A DNA stretch of 64,000 nt from Rheinheimera soli (GTDB taxonomy: Bacteria > Pseudomonadota > Gammaproteobacteria > Enterobacterales > Alteromonadaceae). Under the pieces are notes generated by a model that was not told the origin of the DNA, did no database searches, and saw only the letters and a program-made list of their open reading frames with translations. Location: NCBI RefSeq assembly GCF_021290985.1, contig NZ_JAJOYU010000002.1, forward strand, positions 186,001 through 250,000, given 5' to 3'. This document shows positions 56,330 to 64,000 of this stretch, in pieces (within the stretch, counting starts at the first letter, position 1; each line of letters starts with the position of its first letter). Both the position numbers and the translations under genes were made by a program.

Positions 56330-58739
56330 CTCACTGACAATGCTGGGTAACTATTTCATCACTGGCGTGCGCGCCGTACTTCGGCATAAAACGCATTTGG
56401 CGCTGAATCTGCTGGGGTTAACTACGGGGCTGGCTTCGGCCTTGCTGATTTTACTCTACGCCAGTTATGAGCTGGGTTATGACAACATGCACCCGAATGC
56501 CGAAAACAGCTACCGGCTGGAGCAGTTTTTTCTGCCGGTGAACCAGCGCTTCCCAGTTTCCAGCCCAGCAATGAAAGCAGTACTGGAAAACTATGACAAG
56601 CGGATTAAAGTGACCCGGATCAACACAGGGGCGCCAGAGTTAAGCATGACAGGTTCAAACCAAAAACTATCTCTGGAATGGGCTCAGGCTGTGGATGCTA
56701 ATATCACGGATTTTTTCCAGATTGAGGTGCTGCAAGGCGACTTAACTGCGGCTTTAACCCAGCCAAATCAAATCGCCTTATCTGAACAGGAAGCCTTGCG
56801 GTTATTTGGCAACACTACTGTACTTGGCCAACAATTGCAGCTTGGCGAACAGCGTTATAGCATCAGCGCTCTGTATCGTATGCCTGAACAAAGCCATTTT
56901 CAGGCGGGCTCATTGCGCCGGATCAGCGATGAAGTGGCGGCCGGTCGCCTTGCCGTGAATAACGTCTATAGCTATATCCAATTGCCAGCCGATTTTGATC
57001 AAGCCGCTATGCTTGGCGAATTAACCACTCAGTTGAATCAGCAAGCGTATGAAGGCGGCAAAGTGACTGAACTGCAACTGCGCGCACTGACGGATATCCA
57101 TTTGCATTCCAGCCTGGCTTATGAATTTAAAGTCAATGGTTCAGCCGGTACTGTACATATTTGTCTGGTATTGGCGGCCTTATTACTGCTGATTGCCGCC
57201 ATTAACTTTATTAATATGAGCACAGCCCGAGCGGCAATGCGGGCTAAAGAAGTAGGTGTACGCAAAGCCTTGGGGGCCAGCCGTAGCCAGCTGTTTGTGC
57301 AGTTTATGCTGGAATCCTTACTGATCGCCTGCTGTGCTGGTTTACTGGCCGCTGTCGCAGTGGAGCTGGTATTGCCAGAGTTTAACCTGTTGGTGAACCG
57401 CCCTCTTCAGCTGAATTATGTCGGCAATTTTGGCCTGATTTTGCTGGCGAGTGTGTTCAGTGTCGGTGTACTGGCAGGTGTCTATCCGGCGGTATTTATC
57501 TCAGCCTTTGATGCGAAAAAAGTACTGAGTGGTGATTTTCAACGAGGCAACACCGCTGTGTGGTTACGTAAAGGATTACTGGTGCTGCAGGGCGCTATTA
57601 CTATAGGTTTACTGGTATCAAGCGTTGTGCTGCAACAGCAATTACAACTGTTGCAAAACCAGAGCACAGGCTATCAGCGCGAAGCCAGATTAATGGTCAA
57701 TGGTATGGATAACAGCCTGTTGTTTCACGCAGACAACCAAAACCTGTTACAAAGCCTGCAAAAGGTAGAAGGCGTCAATGCAGTATCTCTACTGGATATG
57801 CAAATCACCGATACCATTTCTCAGGCGATGGATATTCAGCTGCCAGGCCAAACTCAAGACACTGAGCTGCCACCTATTTCGCAGATGGGCACAGGTTTTG
57901 ATATTGCCAAAACCGCGGGTCTGACCTTGCTGGCGGGTCGCGATTTTAGCGAAACCTATCAAAGCGACTGGTATAAAAGACATGGCGATCATGCCACAGC
58001 GGCAGTGATCATTACCGAATCGCTGGCACGTAAAGCGGGCTACGAAAATCTGCAGGATGTGATTGGTCAGCAATGGCTGCTGCCCGGAGATGTTCCCGTA
58101 CTGCGTATGCAGGTGGTGGGTGTGGTTGCAGATATTCAGATCGGGTCCGCCTTAAAACAACAAGAGCCTTTAATTTTGATTTGCGGCCGCTCTCCTATGA
58201 CGTACGCCAATATACTGCTCAGTATGCAACCAGAACAGGCCCTTGCCGCCCGTGCCAAAGTACAAGACCTGCTGACTGAGCGCCTGCAGCGTCAGGACTT
58301 AAAACTAAGCTGGTTGAGTGATGACTACAATGCGATTTACCAAAACCAGCAACGTCAGGGCAAAGTCATAGCGATATTTGCCGCGCTGGCCATAGCTTTA
58401 ACTTGCGTTGGTTTATTTGGTCTGGCAGCTTTTAGTGCCGAGCAACGTTCACGCGAGGTGGCAATGCGTAAAGTACTGGGCGCAGGACGTTTTAATCTGG
58501 TGAATTTACTTGCCAGCGAATATATAAAGCTGATGGCTGTAAGCGCAGTGCTGGCAATACCCGCCACCTTTTGGGCGCTGAACAGCTGGCTAAGTGAATT
58601 CAGCGTCCGTATCAGCCAGAGCCCGTTGTGGTATCTGCTGGCGGCAGCGACGACCTTTGCAATTTGCTGGTGTACAGTTGCGGCATTGGCCTGGCAAGTT
58701 GCAGGACGTAAACCGGCTATGGTGTTAAGGCAGCAGTGA
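56322..58739 (+). CDS. MacB-like FtsX permease
   Basis: The 805-residue permease starts MLNSLTMLGNYF behind a perfect GGAGG. It has a first helix (about 28-47), a large periplasmic MacB_PCD-like domain, three helices ending near 400 (RAKEVGVRKALGASRSQLF), a second periplasmic domain and three C-terminal helices (REVAMRKVLGAGRFNLV). The tandem FtsX core suggests duplication. Relatives move lipoproteins, toxins or peptides; the substrate here is unknown. Confidence 0.9.
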   Translation: MLNSLTMLGNYFITGVRAVLRHKTHLALNLLGLTTGLASALLILLYASYELGYDNMHPNAENSYRLEQFFLPVNQRFPVSSPAMKAVLENYDKRIKVTRINTGAPELSMTGSNQKLSLEWAQAVDANITDFFQIEVLQGDLTAALTQPNQIALSEQEALRLFGNTTVLGQQLQLGEQRYSISALYRMPEQSHFQAGSLRRISDEVAAGRLAVNNVYSYIQLPADFDQAAMLGELTTQLNQQAYEGGKVTELQLRALTDIHLHSSLAYEFKVNGSAGTVHICLVLAALLLLIAAINFINMSTARAAMRAKEVGVRKALGASRSQLFVQFMLESLLIACCAGLLAAVAVELVLPEFNLLVNRPLQLNYVGNFGLILLASVFSVGVLAGVYPAVFISAFDAKKVLSGDFQRGNTAVWLRKGLLVLQGAITIGLLVSSVVLQQQLQLLQNQSTGYQREARLMVNGMDNSLLFHADNQNLLQSLQKVEGVNAVSLLDMQITDTISQAMDIQLPGQTQDTELPPISQMGTGFDIAKTAGLTLLAGRDFSETYQSDWYKRHGDHATAAVIITESLARKAGYENLQDVIGQQWLLPGDVPVLRMQVVGVVADIQIGSALKQQEPLILICGRSPMTYANILLSMQPEQALAARAKVQDLLTERLQRQDLKLSWLSDDYNAIYQNQQRQGKVIAIFAALAIALTCVGLFGLAAFSAEQRSREVAMRKVLGAGRFNLVNLLASEYIKLMAVSAVLAIPATFWALNSWLSEFSVRISQSPLWYLLAAATTFAICWCTVAALAWQVAGRKPAMVLRQQ

Positions 58740-58871
58740 TACAGCCCCATCTAAAACGTTAATTCTGTGGTTTAAAACACTGCTGCCTGCAACTAAGCAG
58801 GCAGCAGCTTACCTTTGGAATAAAAGCTCTCAAGCTGCTGATGGCAGCTCGCCACAGACAGAAACTATTGG

Positions 58872-59150
58872 TTAAACCACTGGTTTTAAACGGGCTTTCG
58901 TAGCCAGTTTATCGCCCAGTTTGCCGGTTACTGCCCATACCATCAGAGCAACCCAGGCTATCCATGAAAAACCTGCAGGTATATTGAGCAAGGCAATTTT
59001 ACCAGCGTGTTGACGGTTAAAAACCAAAGCCAGCAGGCTTGGTAAAAACCAGACCACTAAAAATAACAGGCCAAACATCAATAAAAATGCCAGATCCGCT
59101 TGTTGCCAAGCTTGCATAAAGCTATCGAAAAACTGTTGTAAAGTTTCCAT
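58872..59150 (-). CDS. Superinfection-immunity-type small membrane protein
   Basis: A 92-residue protein with two membrane helices (AFLLMFGLLFLVVWFLPSLL and a second at 53-73) and the family-like phrase HAGKIALLNIPAGFSWIAWVALMVWAVTG. It resembles the Imm_superinfect family named for phage T4 Imm, but most bacterial members are uncharacterised. It is convergent with the exporter operon and follows a 47-residue gene by three bases. GGAG precedes the start. Confidence 0.8.
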   Translation of the reverse strand: METLQQFFDSFMQAWQQADLAFLLMFGLLFLVVWFLPSLLALVFNRQHAGKIALLNIPAGFSWIAWVALMVWAVTGKLGDKLATKARLKPVV

Positions 59151-59153
59151 CAG

Positions 59154-59297
59154 TTACTCCTCGTTTTTGTTCATTTCAAATTTGTTTTGCAATACCGAAG
59201 CGACCAGCCAGAACACCATAAAAAGCACCAGGAATTCAGCATCAGTAAATTCGACTTGATTGCTTAGTTCAGACGCGCAGTAATTTAAAGTTTCCAT
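59154..59297 (-). CDS. 47-residue membrane peptide
   Basis: A short gene reading METLNYCASELSNQVEFT, then a membrane helix (EFLVLFMVFWLVASVL), then a charged tail ending in NKNEE. AGGA seven bases before ATG supports translation. It shares the METL start and the helix pattern with the next gene (58872-59150), to which it is joined at a three-base distance. It may be a truncated paralogue or a partner peptide. Confidence 0.6.
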   Translation of the reverse strand: METLNYCASELSNQVEFTDAEFLVLFMVFWLVASVLQNKFEMNKNEE

Positions 59298-59334
59298 CAA
59301 ATAGTCCTAGTTATGATTGTGAAGTAGTCAGTTT

Positions 59335-60810
59335 TTAAAGTTTCAGATCAGACAGGGATGCCAACTCAGTTTTTAGCTTATCCACAGGCCAGGCCCTGCC
59401 CTGCTGCACCACTGTATGCAGCGTATTTAGCGCTTTCAGGTCGTGCAGTGGGTTGCTTTTCAGCACAATAAAGTCGGCGACATAACCTGTTTTGAGCTGA
59501 CCATGATCGGTCAGGCCCAGATGATGTGCGCCGCCGCTGGTCGCCAGTTGCAAAACCTGCCAGTTTGTGAGGCCTGCGGCTTGGCTAAGTTGCAGTTCGC
59601 GCAGGTAAAATGGCCCGCTGGCAACGCTGTCGGTGCCAATAGCCAGCGGCACACCGGCGTCATACAGGCGTTTAAACAATTGCTGTACCTTGGGTATTTG
59701 TTGCTGTGCTGTCGCTATTTCTTCTGTTGACCAGTCATAACTGGGCGCTGCCAATGTCGTGCGCCAGCGCTTGCGCATTTGTGGGTGATACACCCACATA
59801 TCCTGTTCCGGGTATAAGGTTTCCAACTCGCGGGCGAAGTACATCAGTTCATTCGCGACTAACGTCAGATCAATCCAGGTTTGTTGGCGGGCCAGAGTGT
59901 CGATAAGCTGTTGCATAGGTGCGTTGTCATAATCAACGTGTTTAAACCAGCTATAAATAAAGCGGGCGCTATGCGGAATTTTACGTTCGGCTACATAAGC
60001 GGCTTTGCCCTCACCGGTTAATAGCTCTGCACTGGTAGGTAAGGCATGAGTTAAGGCATCAATCCCCAGATCGGCGGCATATTGCCAGCTCACAGCGTCC
60101 AGATGCGCTATGGTTTTCAATCCAGCCTCTTTGGCCAAATCTATCCCCATCGCCACTTCTTCTTTGGTTAAGCCCTGATAGAGTTTGATGTACTCTGCAC
60201 CCAGCGACTTTTGTCTGCTGATTTCAGCTCGCCAGCCGGCTTCATCTTTTGGATGCACAGATCCCCCTAAAATGGGAGTAGGTTCAAATACAAAACCGGC
60301 ATAACTCAACTTTGGACCAGGCCAGTGTCCAGCTCTCTGCTGTTTGGCGTATTCAGCGTTAGCCTCTGGTTCACCTGCTGGGCTAAAAGCGGTAGTCACA
60401 CCAGTAGCCAGAGTGCTCAGTGCATGATAGCGGGTCAGTTCGCTATGACCTTTTAGCGTCATAACTGGCCGACCATCCTGCATCTCGACTCTGTGTGGCC
60501 CTGCGGTCAGATGCAGATGCACATCTATCAGACCTGGCATCAGAAACTGATCCTGTACATCAATCTGCTGAGTCGCTGCAGGTAAGCTGCTATCACCTTG
60601 TTGCTGTTGGCCCACTTGCACTATGCGACCATCTTTGACCAGCAACCAACCATCGCTCAATTGCTGCTCTGTAGCGGGATTTAATAAAGTGGCATTGTGG
60701 TACAGCACTGTCCCGGCCTGCGCAGCTGGTTTTTCAGCGACGGCCTGTGACAGAGAACAGCTTGAAATCAGGCAAAACAGAACTGATTTTTTTAAAGTCA
60801 TTGTTTTCAA
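59335..60810 (-). CDS. Secreted metal-dependent amidohydrolase
   Basis: A protein of about 491 residues with a signal peptide (KSVLFCLISSCSLSQAVAE). The amidohydrolase features are VHLHL (first metal site), YIKLYQGLTKEE (possible bridging lysine), TIAHLDAV, TDSVASG (late Asp) and TGYVADFIVLKSNPL. A TTG at 60810 has AAGGAG seven bases upstream and is taken as start; an ATG at 60801 has no ribosome-binding site. It diverges from an ECF sigma factor gene. The substrate is unknown; imidazolonepropionase- or prolidase-like hydrolases are nearest. Confidence 0.82.
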   Translation of the reverse strand: MKTMTLKKSVLFCLISSCSLSQAVAEKPAAQAGTVLYHNATLLNPATEQQLSDGWLLVKDGRIVQVGQQQQGDSSLPAATQQIDVQDQFLMPGLIDVHLHLTAGPHRVEMQDGRPVMTLKGHSELTRYHALSTLATGVTTAFSPAGEPEANAEYAKQQRAGHWPGPKLSYAGFVFEPTPILGGSVHPKDEAGWRAEISRQKSLGAEYIKLYQGLTKEEVAMGIDLAKEAGLKTIAHLDAVSWQYAADLGIDALTHALPTSAELLTGEGKAAYVAERKIPHSARFIYSWFKHVDYDNAPMQQLIDTLARQQTWIDLTLVANELMYFARELETLYPEQDMWVYHPQMRKRWRTTLAAPSYDWSTEEIATAQQQIPKVQQLFKRLYDAGVPLAIGTDSVASGPFYLRELQLSQAAGLTNWQVLQLATSGGAHHLGLTDHGQLKTGYVADFIVLKSNPLHDLKALNTLHTVVQQGRAWPVDKLKTELASLSDLKL

Positions 60811-60882
60811 AGTAAGACTCCTTAAAGCCAAGGTAAGTGAACTTGTTGTGTTTGCTTAAGAAGTCGTGCTGTTTTTGTCAGC

Positions 60883-60916
60883 TGTTACAAAAATTTTTTT
60901 ATTTATTTTTGTAACA
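60883..60916. promoter_or_regulatory. Large inverted repeat between amidohydrolase and ECF sigma genes
   Basis: TGTTACAAAAAT (60883-60894) and ATTTTTGTAACA (60905-60916) are perfect 12-base arms around ten bases. A third related motif, TTTTTGTCAGC, lies at 60872-60882. It is placed in a 186-base divergent gap, so it is probably an operator. Stem-loop termination is also possible. Confidence 0.65.
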
Positions 60917-60996
60917 CTTTGCCAACAGGGCCAGACTTACTAAGAGCAGAGTGATAACTTCGATAAAAACTCTAAGATATTGAACAGGGAGGTTTT

Positions 60997-61521
60997 TTGA
61001 CTCTATCCACCACCAGCCTTATGTCGCCGGAGCAGTTTTTGTTAGAACTGTGGCAACAAAATCAGGGTGCTATCAGCCGCACTCTGATGGCATGCGAAGC
61101 AGACCCGGCAGCACGACAGGATTTAAAGCAGGATATTTTTCTGGCGCTGCACCAGTCAGCAGAACGTATTCAGGCAGCAGAAATGCCACGCGCTTATTTG
61201 TTTCGTATTGTGCACAACGTGACTGTGGATCATATAGCCAGAGCCAAACGCCAACAGTGGCAGCCGCTGGATGACGACAGCCTGCATCAGTTTGTGCAGG
61301 ATTGCCCTTCGGCAGAAGTTGGAGAGCAACAGCAAAGCCAGCAGTTAATGCAGGCAGTGCGACTGTTATCCCCTGCTAACCGGCAGGTTATTTTGCTGGC
61401 GATGGAAGATTTGGATGCCCCAGAGATCGCAGATATTCTGCAATTAAGCCAAGGGGCGGTCCGAGTGCGGTTAAATCGCGCCAAAACAGAACTGATGGAG
61501 ATTATGCACCATGGCAGATAA
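60997..61521 (+). CDS. ECF-type RNA polymerase sigma factor
   Basis: A 174-residue sigma-70 family protein with region 2 (RAYLFRIVHNVTVDHIAR) and region 4 (LSPANRQVILLAMEDLDAPEIADILQLSQGAVRVRLNRAKTELM). The likely start is TTG 60997, which has AGGGAGG four bases upstream; ATG 61021 has none. It overlaps the next gene by 11 bases. It probably responds to a membrane-bound anti-sigma factor encoded there. Confidence 0.88.
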   Translation: MTLSTTSLMSPEQFLLELWQQNQGAISRTLMACEADPAARQDLKQDIFLALHQSAERIQAAEMPRAYLFRIVHNVTVDHIARAKRQQWQPLDDDSLHQFVQDCPSAEVGEQQQSQQLMQAVRLLSPANRQVILLAMEDLDAPEIADILQLSQGAVRVRLNRAKTELMEIMHHGR

Positions 61522-62095
61522 TTTTGACTTTGCCGCCCTGACAAAAAGCTGGCAACAACAACCCACAGCAACAGAACTGCCACCCAATGTCGCAGATTTA
61601 GCACAAGCCAAACAACGTCAAACTGAACAAAAATGGTTGATGTATGCTGAATGGCTGGGAGCTGTTGTGATGTTTATCGCCGCTTTCTGGTTAGCTTTTT
61701 CAATCCCTGACTGGTTGGGCTATTTGTCCGCGTTGTTTCTAATCTCAGGTGCATTTTTTTCAGCTTATGTAGCCTGGACAGTACACAAACCTATTCTGGA
61801 GTACGACAATTGGTGCAGCAGCGGGTTGGTTCAATTTCGTGCCCGAGCCTGTAAGTCAACACTGCACTACTATGTTTATACTCAGCTTTCTTGTGCTGCC
61901 TTGGTTGTATTTTCGGGCTTGTTATGGTTGATACAGTGGTGGAATATCGCTCAGGTCAGCGCCACTCTACTGATTTTTTACAGCCTGATGGTCACTCCGC
62001 TTTGCCTGATCGCTATCTACCGTCTGCAACAAAAGAAACGGCAAAAGAAGGATGAATTGAAACAACTCACCAGCCTGGCTGAAGATTTTAAATAA
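61511..62095 (+). CDS. Four-helix membrane protein, probable anti-sigma factor
   Basis: A 194-residue protein with a soluble N-terminus of about 45 residues (MADNFDFAALTKSWQQQP) and four membrane helices, then a charged tail. Its overlap with the sigma gene fits an anti-sigma factor, but no zinc-anti-sigma motif (HxxxCxxC) or other known anti-sigma motif is present. The assignment rests on context. Confidence 0.6.
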   Translation: MADNFDFAALTKSWQQQPTATELPPNVADLAQAKQRQTEQKWLMYAEWLGAVVMFIAAFWLAFSIPDWLGYLSALFLISGAFFSAYVAWTVHKPILEYDNWCSSGLVQFRARACKSTLHYYVYTQLSCAALVVFSGLLWLIQWWNIAQVSATLLIFYSLMVTPLCLIAIYRLQQKKRQKKDELKQLTSLAEDFK

Positions 62096-62188
62096 AGCAC
62101 CTGGCTATTTTTTACGTCAGGCTGTAACTGAATGCTCGCTAAGTCCGGCGCCGCATAACAATTAGTGCTGCTGTGCGCCGGCTCTCCC

Positions 62189-62728
62189 TTACTGCAAAAA
62201 CCGTTCTTTATCCTCTATGGTGCACTGAGCAACAAGGATGGGTTCATTCATCCTGTCTACCAGCCAGCACTCGTCGTAAATAGAGCAATAACAAAGTTCA
62301 ATATGCAGACCATCTTCGTCAGCCAACAGAGCTGCAACTTCTTTATCCCTGGTTTCCATTGGTTTAATGGACTCGCCAGCCGACAACACTTTAGAGCCTA
62401 TATGAGATTGCGTATGCCCAATAGTACGGCCACTGCGCATTTCCAGATAGCTGGGCCAGCTTTTGACGGGTTTGTTTTCATAGCTCAGCTTTGCGTGTTT
62501 GATCACCGCAGGCCCAGTGCCTTTATTGTTAACGATATATGAAAAATAGGGCTCATCATTATTATTGTAGGTCCTATGAATTTCCACTCTTGGCCAAACC
62601 GAGGATCTGGCATAGGCCCTGTCAATAAAGGCTGAATAAATACTGGCAAAAGCCGTGATTAAACTAACGATGAGTGCGGATCCGGCGATAATCATTTCCG
62701 GGTTCTTAAAGCTGTAAGCAGTTGCCAT
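62189..62728 (-). CDS. Hypothetical protein with one membrane helix
   Basis: A 179-residue protein with a membrane segment (MIIAGSALIVSLITAFASIYSAF) and a soluble region rich in beta strands (VWPRVEIHRTYNNNDEPYFSYIVNNKGTGPAVI). The latter is reminiscent of small membrane-anchored proteins found with accessory genes. No function was recognised. It converges on the sigma/anti-sigma pair. Confidence 0.65.
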   Translation of the reverse strand: MATAYSFKNPEMIIAGSALIVSLITAFASIYSAFIDRAYARSSVWPRVEIHRTYNNNDEPYFSYIVNNKGTGPAVIKHAKLSYENKPVKSWPSYLEMRSGRTIGHTQSHIGSKVLSAGESIKPMETRDKEVAALLADEDGLHIELCYCSIYDECWLVDRMNEPILVAQCTIEDKERFLQ

Positions 62729-62899
62729 ATATTTACAATTCCTTTTACACTGATTAATGCTAGTTACTGTAAAGCATTTATAGCAGTAATAACAACCACA
62801 TATGAGTGGTTACAACTTAATACAACCTTGAAGTTTAAGCGGCTGGGCAACTGGATAAAAATACGTTAATGTAACCTTTTTGCAACTATTGAGGTAGTA

Positions 62900-63301
62900 A
62901 TGAATAAGTGGTTGTTATTGGCCCTGCTGAGTACCAGTGTACATGCCTATGAGCCGGACAGAGATCAGGTGCTAAGGTTTGAACCTTCGCCGTTTAAAGA
63001 AGTGGAGTTAAATTGTCAGCGGGATAAAAACATTGTGCCCAGACGCAGCGACCTGATACTGGATAACTATGCTTTGCTGGCCGCAGATAACGGTGAACGT
63101 GTGGCTATCGTTACCCTGACCAATGGTGCTGGTGGCCAGCGTATGTTTAATCAGGAACATTTAGTCGCTTTAATGGCCGACTGCAGCCGTATCTTTCCGC
63201 AGGAATTCGAGTTGAGCCTGTCGGCTGGTCAACAAGTCACAGTACAAATCTATTTTGGCCGTCGGGTACAGCCTGTGCTGCAGTTAATCAGCAATAACTG
63301 A
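62900..63301 (+). CDS. Small secreted orphan protein
   Basis: A 133-residue protein with a signal peptide (MNKWLLLALLSTSVHAYE) and two mature cysteines (LNCQRD and ADCSRIF) likely to be bonded. No family was recognised. TTGAGG precedes the start. Confidence 0.65.
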   Translation: MNKWLLLALLSTSVHAYEPDRDQVLRFEPSPFKEVELNCQRDKNIVPRRSDLILDNYALLAADNGERVAIVTLTNGAGGQRMFNQEHLVALMADCSRIFPQEFELSLSAGQQVTVQIYFGRRVQPVLQLISNN

Positions 63302-63480
63302 TAGGACAGCTGTTATTGAAATAGCTACAGCACCGGTCTCTAGTCGCTATCCAATGGACATTAATTTTTAGGTGGTTTACACACTAAAACGTAAACAGAA
63401 AATAAATTTGTTCATTAAGTATAAAGTAAAGGGACAAACTGCCGACACAAAATAATAGAGAAAGACACAAGGAGAGTGAT

Positions 63481-64000
63481 ATGAAAGTTAATCCACAGGA
63501 TCCAAGCCAGACATCCCTATTTATGTCGAACAGCCCGACACTGGCAGTCAAAAAAGCTGTACATAGTGAAGAGCAATTAAATAGTGAACTGGCACGACTA
63601 GCCGAAGATACTTATCACAAAAGTCAACATCAAGCACCTGACCCAACCTACAACAAGTCAATGACTATAGTGTCAAATCATGTTTTAACGACTCCGGAAA
63701 TCGAAGAAAAAGCGCTACTCAGGAATTCGACGGCCATGTTCAATCTTTACATGCCTGGCGGTGAAGTGTCTCAATCTGTTGAAAAAATGTTTTCTCAGTA
63801 TGACGAAATCATGGCTGAGATAAAGAGCAAGCAGCCTGAATTAGTCAGTCAAGACTGGGGCATATCAATGAATCAATCAGGTGAACTAGAAATTACAGGC
63901 CCACTGAGCAATGATGAAAAAGCCTTCATACTAGAACAATTTAATGCCAACGAAAATTTTATAAGCGCAGCTAAGGATTTTAGATCTAGTTTCTTAGCAC
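63481..64000 (+). CDS. Unknown gene, N-terminal part (runs off right edge)
   Basis: 173 residues are visible, starting MKVNPQDPSQTSLFMSNS behind a strong AAGGAG six bases upstream. The sequence is acidic and soluble, with no signal peptide or membrane helix. It is lower in GC than the window average. No family recognised. Confidence 0.7.
   Translation, partial: MKVNPQDPSQTSLFMSNSPTLAVKKAVHSEEQLNSELARLAEDTYHKSQHQAPDPTYNKSMTIVSNHVLTTPEIEEKALLRNSTAMFNLYMPGGEVSQSVEKMFSQYDEIMAEIKSKQPELVSQDWGISMNQSGELEITGPLSNDEKAFILEQFNANENFISAAKDFRSSFLA

Noticed and set aside
62145-62171. GCATAAC-containing GC-rich hairpin resembling an integron attC site
   Set aside because: CCGGCGC/GCGCCGG arms and GCATAAC recall attC, but the paired R and L boxes (GTTRRRY with RYYYAAC) and the usual length are missing, and there is no integrase in view.

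Overview
The window is a stretch of gammaproteobacterial chromosome with moderate GC and tightly packed genes. Gene order and protein style suggest an aquatic member close to Rheinheimera/Alishewanella or the Alteromonadales; this is an inference from gene content, as no rRNA or species marker is present. Landmarks are the conserved tig-clpP-clpX-lon-hupB-ppiD block, the divergent psp locus joined to sapABCDF, and a PhhR/TyrR-type aromatic amino acid catabolic cluster.

Layout. 1-4.7 kb (minus strand): tyrosine/phenylalanine degradation (phhA, phhB, tyrR, hppD and the start of hmgA), with TyrR-box-like sites upstream of phhA, tyrR and hppD. 4.8-6.0 kb: methionine gamma-lyase. 6.2-16.5 kb: the envelope-stress cluster pspA-pspB-pspC-ycjX-ycjF (minus), diverging from pspF-sapABCDF (plus), in which every sap gene overlaps or abuts its neighbour. 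16.5-25.1 kb: folding and proteolysis genes (ppiD, hupB, lon with a heat-shock promoter, clpX, clpP, tig). 25.5-28.3 kb: a putative 5-oxoproline transporter pair with pyrrolidone-carboxylate peptidase, then a guanidine-II riboswitch in front of a SugE/Gdx guanidinium exporter. 28.3-45.5 kb: a Kef-type antiporter, an MgtC-like protein, a large periplasmic TolB-propeller/amidohydrolase, a periplasmic-propeller GGDEF sensor, a YgiD dioxygenase, YgiQ, small unknowns and a large TonB-dependent receptor. 45.6-49.6 kb: a TMEM165/GDT1-type manganese exporter behind a yybP-ykoY Mn2+ riboswitch, formaldehyde detoxification (fghA, adhC) and a LysR regulator. 49.7-51.2 kb: an MntA/HepT toxin-antitoxin pair and an AT-rich orphan.

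The most system-like accessory region is 51.4-58.7 kb. A sensor kinase and an NtrC-type regulator (split by a frameshift) diverge from an adaptor-ATPase-permease exporter. The exporter is preceded by a textbook sigma-54 promoter and, about 75 bp further upstream, a palindrome suited to an activator site. It is followed by a two-gene cassette of tiny membrane proteins, one of the superinfection-immunity family and one a 47-residue peptide resembling its N-terminus.

58.9-64 kb also holds a secreted amidohydrolase diverging from an ECF sigma factor and its probable membrane anti-sigma factor, with a large inverted repeat between them, and then orphan genes running off the right edge. Distinctive sequence-level signals are 15-bp minisatellites in the HepT leader and the regulator linker (the first carrying an in-frame stop), a dispersed hairpin whose two copies differ only by compensatory changes, and two metabolite riboswitches each in front of the matching exporter.
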